NCBI RefSeq assembly: GCF_014839835.1
Contig: NC_071615.1
Location: forward strand, 1,674,001 to 1,738,000
Reading direction: 5' to 3'
From: Dryobates pubescens
Taxonomy: Eukaryota; Chordata; Aves; Piciformes; Picidae
Length of the DNA stretch: 64,000 bases
Positions 1 to 11,803 of the stretch are shown piece by piece. A model generated the notes under the pieces. That model was not told the DNA's origin. It did no database searches and saw only the letters and a list, made by a program, of their open reading frames with translations. The position numbers and the translations under genes are program-made. Positions within the stretch are counted from its first letter, which is position 1, and every line of letters starts with the position of its first letter.

Positions 1-792
1 ATCACAACCCCCAAAACTTTGGCCAGTGCCAGAAGAGTTTAGTCCTTTTTCCCCCATAGCCAAAGCTGAAGATGATGCCCAAAATGAGGAGCAGCAGGAT
101 GGAGGGAATGGATGAGAGGTGGGGATGAGTTTCCACCCAGCTGGATGTGGGGAGGCTGGGGGGCTGCTACCTAGCCAGAGCTGCCTTTGGGGCAGGGGAC
201 CTGCACACGACCACAAGCATGTCACTGCAAGGCCCAGGGCTCAGCTCCTCCTGGGGAACAAGCCAGCAAGGAGGAAGGTTTGAGAGGCAGATGCTCTGCC
301 AGGGCTGGATCCATGCTGTCACCAGCCCCATGCCTGCTCCTAGCCCAGGGGCAGGAGCAGCAGGAGCAACCCCCAGCTGGTTCTCTTGCTTTGGGGCTTT
401 CCTGCAAGCCAGAGGCTGGAATTAGAAACTTGATTTTCCCCTTTTCTGGAGCCTCCACCCCAGCATGGGGCCAGGAGCAGAGCAGGGAGGCACCCAGGCT
501 GCCCACAGCCCTGGCAGCTGCCAAGGGCACCCTCAGCAGGCACACAGCAGTGGGACCAATCTGCCCACACACACCAAGTTCACCCAGCCCTGGGCATGCT
601 GCACATGCTCCTGGGCATGAATCCTCTTCAAACCAAGGGAAGCTAGAGCAGCACAGGGGGTGCCTGGCAGCATGGGGGCCTGAGGTGCCCCAACCCCCTC
701 ACACATCCCTGTGCATGCAGAGAAAGGCACCCAGCATGGTGCTGTTGCAAAGGCAGAGGAAGATGATGGAGAAGAGGAGAGGGTGGTGGGGG

Positions 793-945
793 TTATATAG
801 AATAGAATAGACCAGACCAGGTTGGAAGAGTCCTTCAAGATCATCGTGTCCAACCTATCATCCAACACCACCCAATCAACTAAACCATGGCACCAAGCAT
901 CCTGTCAAGCCTCGCCCTGAACACCCCAGCGACGGCGACCCCACC
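793..945 (-). mobile_element. CR1 LINE fragment, 3' end
   Basis: Starts with the (TAGAA)n-like CR1 tail, then the GGTTGGAAGAGTCCTTCAAG / GTCCAACC 3' signature read on the opposite strand, and fades after about 150 bp. Confidence 0.85.
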
Positions 946-1708
946 ACCTCCTCAGGACCAGCATCAGGAGCAGGAACCTTCACTGCAGCCACAGGGCAGA
1001 GCCCTGGGCTCTTCACTGGGCACAACATTCCCATCCCCAGCACCAGAGGCACTGGAGCTCCCAGCAGAGTCCCCCCGGGTTTGCAGACAGCCCTGTCCCA
1101 GCCTCACCTCACCCCCAGCCTCACCTAACCCCCAGCCTCACCTCACCCCCAGCCTCCAGTGCCTCGGCCTTGCCTCTTGCCTGGCACCAAAGTGCTGTTT
1201 CTGCTCCTGACGTCACCCAGCCCCACGCTCTGGCTGCCAAATGCCCGGCAGGGAGGTCTGTGCCCAGGCAAGCTCACCACATTTGCTTACGGTGAGGGCA
1301 AACCCCTGGCTGAGCAGCAGCCGCAGCAGCCTCATGCTGAGCTGGAAGGGCTGGGACACAACCCGGGGAGGGCTCTCAGGGAACTCCATCATCCCAGGGA
1401 GCTGGAAGCAGGAACCAGCCAGGACTTGTCCCTTCCCCAGTCACCAAGCCCTCCAGCTCCCCTTAACTGTTGCTCACAGCAATTAAAACAGCCTGAGCCG
1501 AGCTGCTCAGCCGCGTCCAAGCTGCCTGGAGAGCCTGAGCTGCCGCAGAGCGCTGCCGCTGCGGGGCCGGAGCAGCCGGAGCTGAGGCGCACCGGCGCTG
1601 CCGCGCAGCAGCTGCAGCCCGGCGGCAGGGCTGGAAAAGCAGGAGGAGAACATCTGCAAAGCTCGGCAGGTGCCTGGAAGCTGGGATTGGCTGCATCCTG
1701 CAGCCGGT

Positions 1709-2300
1709 TTCATAGCGTGGCTGGAGGTGGAAGGGACCTTAAAGAGTCATAGAATGGTTTTAAGATCACCGAGTTCCAACCCCCCCAGCCACGGGCAGGG
1801 CCACCTCCCACCAGCCCGGGTTGCTCCAGGGCTCATCCTGCCTGGTTTTCAACACTTCCAGGGATGAGCTGTCCACAGCTGCTCTGGGGAGCCTGTGCCA
1901 GTCTCTCACTACCCTCACAGTAAAGAATAACTTCCTAATGTCCAATCCAAACCTGCCCTGCCCTAGTTCCAAACCATTGCCCCTTGCCCTAGCACCAAAG
2001 GCCCTTGCAAAAAGTCCCTCCCCAGCTTTCCTGTAGGCTACCTTCAGATGCTGGAAGGCTGCTATAAGATGTCCCTGGAGCTTTCTATTCTCTGAGCTGA
2101 ACAGCCCCAGTCCCTCAGCCTGTCCCTGTAGGAGAGGTGCTCAAGCCCTCTGATCCACTTTGTGGCTTGCTCCAGACCTTCTCCAACAGATCCATGTCCT
2201 TGGGGACTGCCAGGCTGGATGGATTACTGCAGGTGGGGTCTCAGAAGAGCAGAGCAGAGAGGCAGCATCACCTCCCTTGACCTGCTGGCCACTGGTGCAG
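1709..2300 (-). mobile_element. CR1 LINE fragment, about 590 bp
   Basis: Antisense CR1 3' UTR and part of the upstream region: GAAGGGACCTTAAAG, TTCCAACCCCCC, CTCTGAGCTGAACAGCCCCA and ACCTCCCTTGACCTGCTGGC landmarks in the expected order. A duplicated tail tip at the left end suggests a small insertion or a second copy. Confidence 0.88.
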
Positions 2301-3004
2301 CTCAGGACAGGGCTGGCAGGGATTTGCTGGCACAGGGCTGTGAGGAAAGCAGGGCAGTGTCTGGGAGCTGCTTGGTGAGGCAGGAGGTGCTAACGAAATG
2401 CCCTTTGTTATCTTGGTGCCTCCACAGTGAGCAACCCAGCTTGGGCAAGGAGGTCGCTGGGTTGAGCAAGGGCAAGTGCCTGGGCACTGATTCAGCCCGT
2501 GCCAGGCTGGGCAGGCAGCCATGGCACTGGGATCTTGCCTGCTGCCTGCTCCTCTTGGGAGAGATCAAACAAACAGATCTGACTGAACGGCAGCGAGCAA
2601 GGAGGGAGGGAGAGGAGCCTGCACCTTGCTTCTGGGGAACTTTGTTCCCCTGGGTGTTACCTGAGAAAAACCCACGGCTGCTGTCTGCAGAGCTTTGGCT
2701 CCAGCCTCTCCCCACTCCCAGGGTGCAAGGCTGAGGCCCTGGGAGAGCTGCGAGCTGGGGATGCCCAGCGTGGTGATGGGCAGAGGGCTCAGCCTTGGGT
2801 GCACATGGTGCCCAGTGACTGGTGTGCATCCTGGACACCGCCACAGCCCTTTGTGTGGGGCAGCACAGGATTGGGAAGGCAACTGCCACTCTCAGCCAGC
2901 CCCCAGCACCCCCCGGTGCTGCCCGTGGCTGGACACTGGGTGCTCCTCCTTTGCTCCACACCAAGTGAACAGTAGGAAGAACAATTCAAAAGGGCCATGG
3001 CTGG

Positions 3005-3100
3005 GCAGCAGACTTGGCAGAGTTAGGGAATGGTTGGACCCAATGACCTCAAAGGTCTTCTCCAACCAGAACAGTTCTACAATTCCGTGAATAAAATCCC
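3005..3100 (+). mobile_element. CR1 LINE 3' tip
   Basis: Sense 3' end: AATGGTTGGACCCAATGACC, GGTCTTCTCCAACCAGAAC. Only the last ~90 bp remain. Confidence 0.75.
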
Positions 3101-3280
3101 CCCTCAGTGTGTGACTTCCCTGGAAAGCTGGTCAGGGAAGTCTGCTTCCACACCACAGCAAAACCAGCCTGCAACCACCATCCCTCCTGCCAGGAGCACT
3201 GACCAGGGGTGCCTGAAATCAGCTTGCACCCAGGCGTGGGACTGTGCCAGGCCATGGGCATGCAGGGAGAGAGGAGGCAG

Positions 3281-3799
3281 ACCCCAGAGAAGCAGATGAG
3301 GAAGGCTGGGGGTAAGGAAGAGCCCAGGGAAGCAGATGAGGAAGGCTGGGGGTGAGGAAGAGCCCAGGGAAGCAGATGAGGAAGGCTGGGGGTAAGGAAG
3401 AGCCCAGGGAAGCAGATGAGGAAGGCTGGGGGTGGGGAAGAGCCCAGGGAAGCAGATGAGGAAGGCTGGGGGGGGGGAAGAGCCCAGGGAAGCAGATGAG
3501 GAAGGCTGGGGGTGAGGAAGAGCCCAGGGAAGCAGATGAGGAAGGCTGGGGGTGAGGAAGAGCCCAGGGAAGCAGATGAGGAAGGCTGGGGGTGGGGAAG
3601 AGCCCAGGGAAGCAGATGAGGAAGGCTGGGGGTGAGGAAGAGCCCAGGGAAGCAGATGAGGGAGGCTGGGGGTGAGGAAGAGCCCAGGGAAGCAGATGAG
3701 GAAGGCTGGGGGTGAGGAAGAGCCCAGGGAAGCAGATGAGGAAGGCTGGGGGTGAGGAAGAGCCCAGGGAAGCAGATGAGGAAGGCTGGGGGGGGGGAG
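3281..3799. repeat. 40-bp minisatellite, about 13 copies
   Basis: Perfectly phased 40-bp units (AGCCCAGGGAAGCAGATGAG followed by GAAGGCTGGGGGTGAGGAAG). Units differ mainly at one short site (ggtgagg, ggtaagg, ggtgggg, gggggg). The + strand is strongly purine-rich with G runs. It lies in a FAM83G intron and, antisense, within the SLC5A10 3' introns. Confidence 0.95.
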
Positions 3800-4418
3800 G
3801 TGGAAGGCTTTTGATGCTTTTGTGCTTGAAATTAAATTTGAAAAAACACTAAATGAGGAGCAAGAGGCAACAGCAGCAAACAGTGGAACTCAGCCAGGGC
3901 ACAAAAGCCCTGGCCAGGGAGGGCATGACCCCGGGGTGACACAGGGCCTTAGCAAGGGCCCGGCAGGAGCAGGAGGAATGCAGCTGTTTTCATAAGAAAA
4001 TATGTTCTCCCCACCCCTGGAGAACATTTGCAAGGGGAGATGCTATCTGCTCAGCTGCAAGAATGTGCCCTCCACGGAGACACACAGAGCCCAGACTGAA
4101 GATAAAACTCATTTTCAGTTTGTCTCTGAAGATAAAAGCCTCCCTGCCCGGGCTCCCTGCGGGGAGGACACTCTGCTCCACCTCCCCAGGCAGCTGCTGT
4201 GGGGTGGACCCTGCTGGCCCAAAGCCCCAGGTTTCGTTTCCCAGGGGGGAAAGGATGTTGCCCCACTCCCATTTTTCTCCCCCACCCACTCCTAAAACCG
4301 AAGCTGGGTGCTCAACTCCAGAGCACAGCAAGGAGGGAGCCTGGTGGAGGACAAGCCCACTGCCACCAGCTCCCCATGTGCTGTCCTGGGGGCACCACCT
4401 CCCCCTAGAGCCCCTTGA

Positions 4419-4561
4419 ACGTCTCCCACCGAGGAGGAGGTGAAGAAGCATTTCTCCCACGGTGGTATTTGTGCTGGGGTCACACCCCCCTTCCCCAGCA
4501 CCCTCTGTACCTCTCCCACCGGGGAGGAGGTGGAGAAGCACCTCTCCCATGGTGGCATTTG
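4419..4561. repeat. Two-copy tandem duplication, 90-bp period
   Basis: The segment CTCCCACCG-GGAGGAGGTG starting at 4419 recurs at 4509 with about 50 bp of good similarity. Intronic for FAM83G; no function suggested. Confidence 0.7.
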
Positions 4562-4804
4562 CATAGATCACAGGAGGTGGAAGGCGTTTGGCAGCTCTAT
4601 CACACGCTGCTCACCCACGGGCGCAGGCAGCACCGAGTGCAAGAGGCAGCAAACACTGCCCAGCACCTGGGAAATTCTTGAAGGCCAGCCCAGGGTTTGC
4701 TGTGTGGCCTCCAGCAAGCTGGTTCACCTTCCCATGGCTGTGGCTTCCTCTGAGCTGGCCACGAAAAATTCCCCCACTCCCTGGAGGGGCTGCGGAGCTC
4801 CTCG

Positions 4805-5275
4805 TTACAAGGAGGACAGTGAGGTGCTGGAGCGTGTCCAGAGGTCAGCAGAGCTGGTGAAGGGTCTGGAGAACAAATCTTGTGAGGGTTAGGGACCTGG
4901 GGTTGTTCAGCCTGGGGAAAAGGAGGCTGAGGAGAGACCTTCTGGCTCCCTACAACTCCCTGACAGGAGGCTGGAGCCAGGTCGGGGTTGGTCTCTTCTC
5001 CCAAGGAACAAGAAACAGGATGAGGAAAAAATGGCCTCAGGTTGCACCAGGGGAGGGTTCAGGTTGAACATGAGGAAAAATCTCTTTACTGCAAGAGTGG
5101 CAGAGGCTGCCCAGGGAGGTGGTGGAGTCCCCACCCCTGGAGGTGTTCCAAACGTGTGTGGCCATGGCGCCTGGGGACATGGTTTAGCAGCCGTGGGGAG
5201 GTGATGTTGATGGTTGGACTCGATGACCTTAGGGGTCTTTTCCAACCAGAGGGATCCTGTGCTGTGATCCAGGGA
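4805..5275 (+). mobile_element. CR1 LINE fragment, about 470 bp
   Basis: Sense CR1 from the GGAGGACAGTGAGGTGCTGG region through GGTTGGTCTCTTCTCCCAAG and GGTTGGACTCGATGACC to the tail. It ends about 100 bp before the first FAM83G exon in the window. Confidence 0.92.
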
Positions 5276-5301
5276 GGCATCAGTGGAGGAGTGAACAGAG
5301 C

Positions 5302-5358
5302 TCTGCTGACCAGCCCTGTGCCCCTGCTGACCAGCCCTGTGCCCCTGCTGACCTCTCT
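5302..5358. repeat. 21-bp near-perfect tandem repeat in a FAM83G acceptor region
   Basis: The unit GCTGACCAGCCCTGTGCCCCT occurs about 2.5 times directly upstream of the exon acceptor at 5373. Each copy carries a CTGAC branch-point-like motif (5306, 5327, 5348). Confidence 0.8.
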
Positions 5359-5373
5359 GCCTTTGCTCTGCAG

Positions 5374-5498
5374 AACCTGCGAGTCCGGAGCACAGGGGGC
5401 ACAGAGTTCTTCACACGCTCGGCCACCAAGTTCAAAGGAGCTTTGGCCCAGAAGTTCATGTTTGTGGATGGAGACAGGGCCATGTGTGGCTCCTACAG
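5374..5498 (+). CDS. FAM83G: FAM83G internal exon, end of DUF1669 domain
   Basis: 125 nt. It encodes 41 residues beginning [16 protein letters not shown] and ending [11 protein letters not shown], plus two bases of a Ser codon completed by the next exon. The acceptor is ctctgcag and the donor is aggtaatc. The Asp of the DGD motif corresponds to the residue reported to be needed for CK1 binding. The upstream exon that should end near the HLGHLK-type sequence was not found between 1 and 5373, so it lies off the left edge. Confidence 0.93.
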
Positions 5499-8400
5499 GT
5501 AATCACTGATGCCTACTCTTGCCCACCCCACAGTCCAAGGGTCAAAGGAATAGCACAGATCCATATGGTCTAAGTCCTGGTCCCTAGCCAGCCCCAAGAC
5601 CCTGTCCCAGACTTGCTCCTAAACTGGGAGCTGGTTCTGAAAGGCCAAACTGAGAACTGGAGTGGGACCCAGGGGGTCCCCACCCCCCCAGCCAGGTCTA
5701 GGACACCCCTCCTTTGCAGAGGTGGTGGGACACCTCAGGATGCAATGAGCACAATGAAGGGCAGGAGCAGCAGCCCACAGCCAGCCCTGGCTCCCACCCT
5801 GACCTCAGCTTTTCCACTTCAACATTTCCTGCCCAAAGTATTTCCCAGTGTGGCCAAAGGAGAAGTGACTTTGGTGCAAGCAGTCAGGCTACCTAATTCC
5901 AGAAACATGGAGCTGAAACATTCCCCACTTTCTGGCCACAGCAAGACCCATCCACTGCTGAGTCACTTTTCTTAGCTAACCCAAACCAAGAGAGGCAAAG
6001 AGGCCAAAGCTGAGGTGAAAAACTGCCCCACAGCAACCCCCTTTGGCTTTCCCTTCGAGTTCCAGGGTGCTGGAGGCACCAACCCTGCACTCTGCTTTGG
6101 GATGAGAGCCATCTCTGCCATCTCTCTAGTGTTAATGCTTCCAGTTGGGTCATGGCCATGCCAGCACCATCAGTGCCTCAGGGAAAGCCAGGGCTGGGGA
6201 GAAGCCTCTTGCTCACCAGCAACCACTCAGAGTTTCCAACCTGCTCTGTTGCAGCTTCACCTGGTCCGCGGCGAGGACGGACAGGAACGTCATCACAGTC
6301 CTCTCGGGACAAGTGGTGGAAGCCTTTGACAAGCAGTTCCAGGAGCTCTACCTCATGTCCAAAGGGGTGAGCCTCAAGTCCATCTCCATGGGCGACGAGC
6401 CTGAACCCGAGCCCGTGACGCTGCCCTCGGTTGTGCCCGTCACCCCTGCCAACGCCGTGGTGAAGAAGCTGATCAACCCCAAGTACGCCCTGGTGAAGGC
6501 CAAGAGCGCAGACCAGATCAGCAAGGCCTCGTCTGAGACCCAGGACAAAGCCCAGAAGGCAGACCCCAAAGGCAAAGCCCTGCCCGAGGCCCAGCTGGGC
6601 GACAGGCACGGCGACGCGGCCGACCTCTCCCAGCTCATCCACCCCGGGCTCCTGAACCTGGAGAAAGCCAACATGTTTGACTACCTGCCCACCTGGGTGG
6701 AGCCCGACCCCGAGCCCGGCAGCGAAGTCTTGGGCTACATCAACATCATTGACCCCAAGATAAAGAACGTGAAGCTCTCGCAGATGAACCGCATCAAAGT
6801 CTGCGACGTCTCCCAGGCCAGCGCCCAGCACCGCCAGATGCTGAAGAGCAGGGAGATGGAGATGAAGAAACACCCAGACCAAGAGCCGCCCCTGCTGTCC
6901 CCCTGCCCCAGGCAGCTCCCACAGGCCCCCGTGGAAGCTCTCGCAGCCCCGGCTGCCAGCCCCGTTGAGAGCACCAGCTGGAAAATGAAGCAAGCAGGAG
7001 CCTTTGCCACCTCACCGCTGGGCCACCACTCGAAGCCGCCAGAGGAGACGGTGGAGGACAGCAAGCCCCCAGTCCCAAAGCCGCGGACCACCCCTGTGGG
7101 CGTCCTCGTGCCTAAAGCCATTGCGCCCTGTGACGGCAATGCTGCCCCAGAGGGGGCCACACAACCCCTGCTGGCTGACCACATGGGTGTGAAGCAGGAA
7201 CCGGAGCAGAACCTTAAGGGAGCCTCCACGGAGACCTCCCATCCCCAGCCAGACCGGCCAGCGGCGGGGCTGCAGGAGGACAAAGGGCCTCCCTGTGCCC
7301 ACAATGGTGTGGGAGAAGAGGAGGAGGAGGAGGAGGAGGAAGAGGAGTTCATCACCCTCAGCGACCAGGAGAGCTACTCCAGCAGCTCTGCTGACCACAG
7401 CTACCGGCGCTCCAACGCCTCCTCCATCTCCGACGAGTACTTCGAGGTGAGGGATCGCTACGGCCCGCTCCGGAGGACCAACTCGGACGTCACCCACAAC
7501 GGGGAGATCCTCCCCGTGCAGAGGAAGCTCAGTGACCCCCACATCAGCCGGGGCACCTTCCTCAGCCCCCTGGGGAGCCTCCCGTCCATGAAGCACGTCC
7601 GTGTGGAGGACGTGACCAAGAGGAGGAGCAGCGCCATGGAGATTAGGTGTGTGCTGCCCCGCGCCGTGCTGGATGGCAACAGCTCCTACCCCAGCGGTGC
7701 CACGCAGGTAGGACTTCTTTGCTGGGACTTTCTCTGCCTTTCTCCACCCTATGCAAAGGTTGCAAGCCTAGAGGTGACCCAGCCAGCTCGGTCAAGGCAT
7801 GGTGGTGTCATCCCTAGCTGTGGTGTCACCTCCTAGGCTCCGAGATCAAACTTCTTCTATAGGGGAATAATGCCCTACGTGGGGCAATGGTAGGAGGCAC
7901 CCAAGACATTGTCTTGGGGCAGAAGGTGGTGGCCAGGGGTGTCTTGGAGTGAGACTAGGTGGTAAAGGGGAGCGTGGGGGAATTAAAGGTTGTTCCATAG
8001 CACCAGGCTGTGGGATGGGGCCCAGAGGCTTCAGGCACAACCACGCGGCCATGCCCAAAGCTGCCAGGCTCCGTCCCACAGCCCAGCAGCAGTGGCATGG
8101 TGCCCAGCCAGGGACAGGTGTGTCCTCCTCAGCCTCGTTTTGTAGCTCCTTGCAAAGGTGATTAGCATCAAAGCCAAAGCACTCGGACACATAATTAGGC
8201 AGAGCAAGACAGTGGAGGAACAGGGAAGGCAGCCTCCTGGGCCAGCTCTGCAGTCAGCAGCTTTGTGGCTGATCCACAAAGTGACACCGGAGCCTGTCAC
8301 CCCATGGGCTGCACACCAGCCCTCCCACCGTGGCAGGAGCATCACCCCATCCAGGCAAGAGGATCAGCAGGGCAATCCCTTATTTCCAACCAGCCTCCTG

Positions 8401-11400
8401 CACCACCACCAAGAGGTTTGGGGCTCTTCACGGCTCCCCCACCCTGCTGTTTTTGGGGCATTCGACCCCTCAGGGTTAAACCAGCAGCTGAAATCACTGA
8501 AGCCACCTGAGATTACCCCAAGTGAGCATTTAAGCTGTATTTACAGGGAATTAAATTTACTAGCCCAGAGTCTTCTCCCTCCCCAGCCAGTGACACAGAG
8601 CTTAGGGCAGGGTTTAATCCTTGCACATCAAACATCCCTCTGGAGCCACGCAGGGTGAGGAGCACTGAGCCTTTGAAGCTCTGTTACCCAGGCCCTGAGT
8701 GCCACCTTGCTCAGGGTGGCCAAGCACCTCAGTGTTCCTGCAATAACTGGCTCTTGGCCTTTGGTGGAAGGCAGATAATTAACAGAGGATCAGGAGTAGG
8801 TGAGCCTAATCCTGAGCTCAGGTGAGCTCAGCTGATGGACATGTGCAGGAAACAGCTTCTTCCATAGCAGCTGAGGACTGGACAAGGCAACCTTTGAGGG
8901 TTCCTTCCAACCCCATGCACTCCATGATCCCATGAGTAATAACCCAAAGCCATCCTTGGTTAACTCCTGAGAAACCAACAGGAATCACCATCAGCCTCCA
9001 CCAAACATTGTCATTCCAGGTCTACATTTTCTGCCCAGAGCCCGAAATGCAGGTGGAGGCTTGCTCAGGGCAAGCATCTCCATGAGCTGGAGAGCACAGC
9101 ACTCAAATGATCCCTGCAGCATTGTCTTGCCTGAACCCTCCCAGCCCTGTTCACACTCAGCTCCATGGTTAGTAGAGGACAAGAGTGTTGGCTGATGTAC
9201 AGCAGCAGGCACGAGGAGAGCACTGGGGACATTCAGGTCCTCTCCTGTCCCTCTCATCCCCAGGTCTGTGCCCAGCAGAATCACAGAATGACCTTAAAGA
9301 TCCTCTAGTTCCAACCCCCCTGCCATGGGCAGGAACACCTCTCATAGACCAGGCTGCTCAAAGCCTTTGCTGCCTGGTCTCAAACACCTCCAGGGCTGAG
9401 GCACCCCCAGCTTCTCTGGACAGCCTGTTCCAGTGTCTCACCACCCTCATAGCAAAGAACTTCCTAATGCCCAGCCTGAGTCTGTCCTCCACCACTTAGC
9501 AACAGGCAAAACCCCCACCCTACCAGCCCCAAGTCCATGTGGCCAGGTCCTTACCTGGGTACAGAACCCTGCTGATCATCCCTGGCATGATGATGACAAA
9601 CAAGGGCAGCATCTTGAGGTAGCTGGCCAAGATGGAAGCAGCCTTGGCGTGGCTCAGGCTCTTAGCAGAGAGCGACCGCTGGACGATGACCTGTGGGAGA
9701 GCAGGGCAGGAGCAGCCTCCAACACCTCACCTTCCTCCTTAGCCTGCCCCTGGCCAAACTGCATCCCAAGCATCTCCAAAACCAGGAGCCACTGGGCCCA
9801 AAGGCAGTGTAGATGTGTTTCCAACCCATCCAGATGAGCAGTGGGGTTGGTGTTTTGCCACAGCACCACTGTGCAACCACCACAGCACAGCCTCCTGCCA
9901 GTGTCAGCTGTTCCACACCACCACACTCTCCCCTCTTGCCCCTTCTGTTCAACCTCCTCCACAAAGTGTGACCACAATGAAATGGACACCAAGTCCAGGC
10001 TCTTCCTACCACAACTGCAGCATCTCAGACTGGTCAGACCATTGCACCTCAAAGCTCTAGCCAAGACATGTCCATCCATACCACAGCCAGCCCTTTGCCT
10101 TCGAGTCAAGGCTCTTAAACAGACAACATCTGTGGAAAATGATGGCTTTAGGAGAGCTCAGACTCTCCCCAAGGGCCTACAGAGAAGTGCTCAGCAGGGT
10201 TCAGCCACTCCTGAGCAAGCACTGGCTCATGCCACTGGTGGGCAGGAAGGATGGGGTGCCAGTTCCTGGGGTGGGATGCTCAGGAACACTGCAGTTCAAC
10301 TTCTGCCCAAGAGCCACAGGACCCAGCACCAGCTCAGGCTCCATGTGCACCACACTAAGCACATGAAGACCTGGAAGGGCAAGGAGCTAAACCATCCTTA
10401 GTCCTTCCCACCTGAAGACATTTCAGAGCTTTAGTGCTGGGTTTAAGCAGTCTGTTAAATCAGCCTAGCAACACCTGAGCTAAACTGCTGTAATGCAGCC
10501 CTGGGAGCAAAGGAGGTCTCCTGAAGGGCTGGAGAGCCTGTGGGGATATTGGGACTGAATGGTGAGCAGCAAGATGATGCCAACAGCCTGGTGGAGATGT
10601 GGAGCTGCTGGCACAGGGAGGGCTGTGGCAGGGGCAGGGCAGGTCGGTGCAGCTGGCTCTGCAGCTCTCCAGTTCCTCCTGCCATCAGCACCTGCACTCC
10701 AAGATACCATCTCACCCGGCTGCCTCCGCGTGGGGAGCGATCCTCACACCTCCAGATGGTGGTGCAGACACACCCAAGGAGGAAGATAAATATCTGGTGA
10801 CCACAGCCATGTGCTAAGGCCTTACTCAGTCCAGAATTAAGATCCCTGCTGCTTCAGACCCAATCCAAACACGCCTCTCAACTCAGCTAACCAGAGCCAC
10901 CCCCACAGTGGTGCTGCAGCTCACTGTTGCCTGCTGCTTCCACCTCCTCTCCCAGCCTTCCATCCGATCTTGGTAGCCACCTAACCCCCCAGGCTGGCTC
11001 TGGGTGACTGAATGGCCTTTGGGCCAGAAAGGAGTGCTTAGATCATCAAGGCTTCTGTTGGAGAGAAGATGCTGAGGTGTCACCGGTCCTGGCTCTCCAG
11101 GTGGAGTGACTTGGCTTGGGACAGGCTGTGTGCTGCCAGGGATGCTGAGGAAGGGGCTGCTGAGCTGTTGCCACGTGCAGGACAGTGCACTGCTGAGCAA
11201 GAGCTGCAGTGGCTAAGACCTGAGGCAGTTCTCAGAAGCAATCTGGGCAAGGGAGTACACAAGTGGCAGAGGGGTTTGTCCATGAGGACCCCAGGGCAGA
11301 CCCGTGGAGGGAGGTGCTTGCAGGGGAGCAGCACCCCTCAGCAGCAGCAGCTCACCTCTCTCCCTCTGCTCTTCCTCAAACAGGGGACTCACCTCTACCG

Positions 11401-11803
11401 CTACCGACCCAGGAACCCCTTAGGAAGAGAGCCAAGCAAGGAGGTCTCCTGCTCCCCCACACAGGAGAAACCACCTGGGGCCACCAAGTACAGAGGGAAC
11501 GGAGCTGAACCCAAAAAGACCATTGCAGGCAGCCAGCCATACTGGCAGAGCAAAGCCTTCAGTCCCAGCAAGCCTGCACAGCCTGGCCCCCTCTCCCCGA
11601 GCAACCCCAGAGCGCCAGGCAAGCGCTTGACCTCCCTGCCAGAAAGCCAGAAGGCCGCTGAGGAGATGAGGACACCCCTGGGCATCCCACTCTCCAAACT
11701 GTCCCAGGCCAAGCACCTTAAGAACAGGGTTGCAGGAGCCCAGGGTGCTTCTACTGACTCCAAAAAGAAGCCGCCTGAGAGCGCCAGCCAGAAGGAGCAC
11801 TAG
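5374..11803 (+). CDS. FAM83G: FAM83G (PAWS1), 3' three coding exons; 5' part off window
   Basis: Scaffold protein that binds casein kinase 1 isoforms and SMAD1 and modulates WNT and BMP signalling (family knowledge). Three exons join in phase: 5374-5498, 6255-7707 and 11384-11803 (stop TAG). They give about 665 residues; roughly the first 230 must lie left of the window. The end of the DUF1669 (PLD-like) domain is visible: [16 protein letters not shown], then FDKQF 34 residues after the first Asp of DGD. That spacing matches the Asp262 and F-x-x-x-F CK1-anchoring residues described for human FAM83G. The tail holds [13 protein letters not shown], an 11-Glu run, [20 protein letters not shown] and [14 protein letters not shown], all typical of FAM83G rather than other FAM83 members. 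All splice sites are GT/AG. SLC5A10 lies on the opposite strand and is interleaved with it. Confidence 0.95.
6255..7707 (+). CDS. FAM83G: FAM83G large penultimate coding exon
   Basis: 1453 nt: one base completing the Ser codon, then 484 codons ending SSYPSGATQ before a gtagga donor. It begins [19 protein letters not shown] and carries the CK1-binding FDKQF motif about 24 residues in. The long remainder is predicted to be disordered: Pro-rich stretches with PVPKPRT, an 11-Glu run at about 7315-7347, a Ser-rich patch, and conserved basic/Ser motifs ([17 protein letters not shown]) that look like phosphorylation sites. The open frame extends past the donor to 7836, but that tail is intronic. Confidence 0.95.
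8870..8935 (+). mobile_element. Probable CR1 3' tip
   Basis: GAGGGTTCCTTCCAACCCCA and CCATGATCC resemble the CR1 3' terminus. Short and diverged. Confidence 0.5.
9279..9500 (-). mobile_element. CR1 LINE fragment
   Basis: Antisense 3' end with TTCCAACCCCCCTGCCATGG and CCAGGCTGCTCAAAG landmarks. It ends about 55 bp from SLC5A10 exon 9, in that gene's downstream intron. Confidence 0.88.
9555..9690 (-). CDS. SLC5A10: SLC5A10 coding exon 9
   Basis: 136 nt, phase 0 start: [40 protein letters not shown] plus one base. Acceptor ccacag, donor gtaagg. It sits inside the last intron of FAM83G on the opposite strand. No downstream SLC5A10 exon was found between 1 and 9554. Confidence 0.92.

Larger units (their letters stand above)
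1..5373. other. Intronic sequence of FAM83G (+) and SLC5A10 (-)
   Basis: No coding exon seen. It holds three CR1 fragments, a CR1 3' tip, the 40-bp minisatellite and the 90-bp duplication. The GC-rich patch at 1500-1630 has CpGs and could be a small regulatory island, but no gene part was recognised. Confidence 0.6.

Noticed and set aside
1-120. Minus-strand hydrophobic stretch near the left edge (ILLLLILGIIF) as the SLC5A10 C-terminus
   Set aside because: It does not match the conserved SLC5A10 end, has no supporting splice site, and the intervening exons are absent from the window.
6255-7836. FAM83G exon extending to the stop at 7836
   Set aside because: The frame passes a good gtagga donor at 7708; the following residues are not FAM83G-like, whereas the exon at 11384 continues the conserved sequence in phase.
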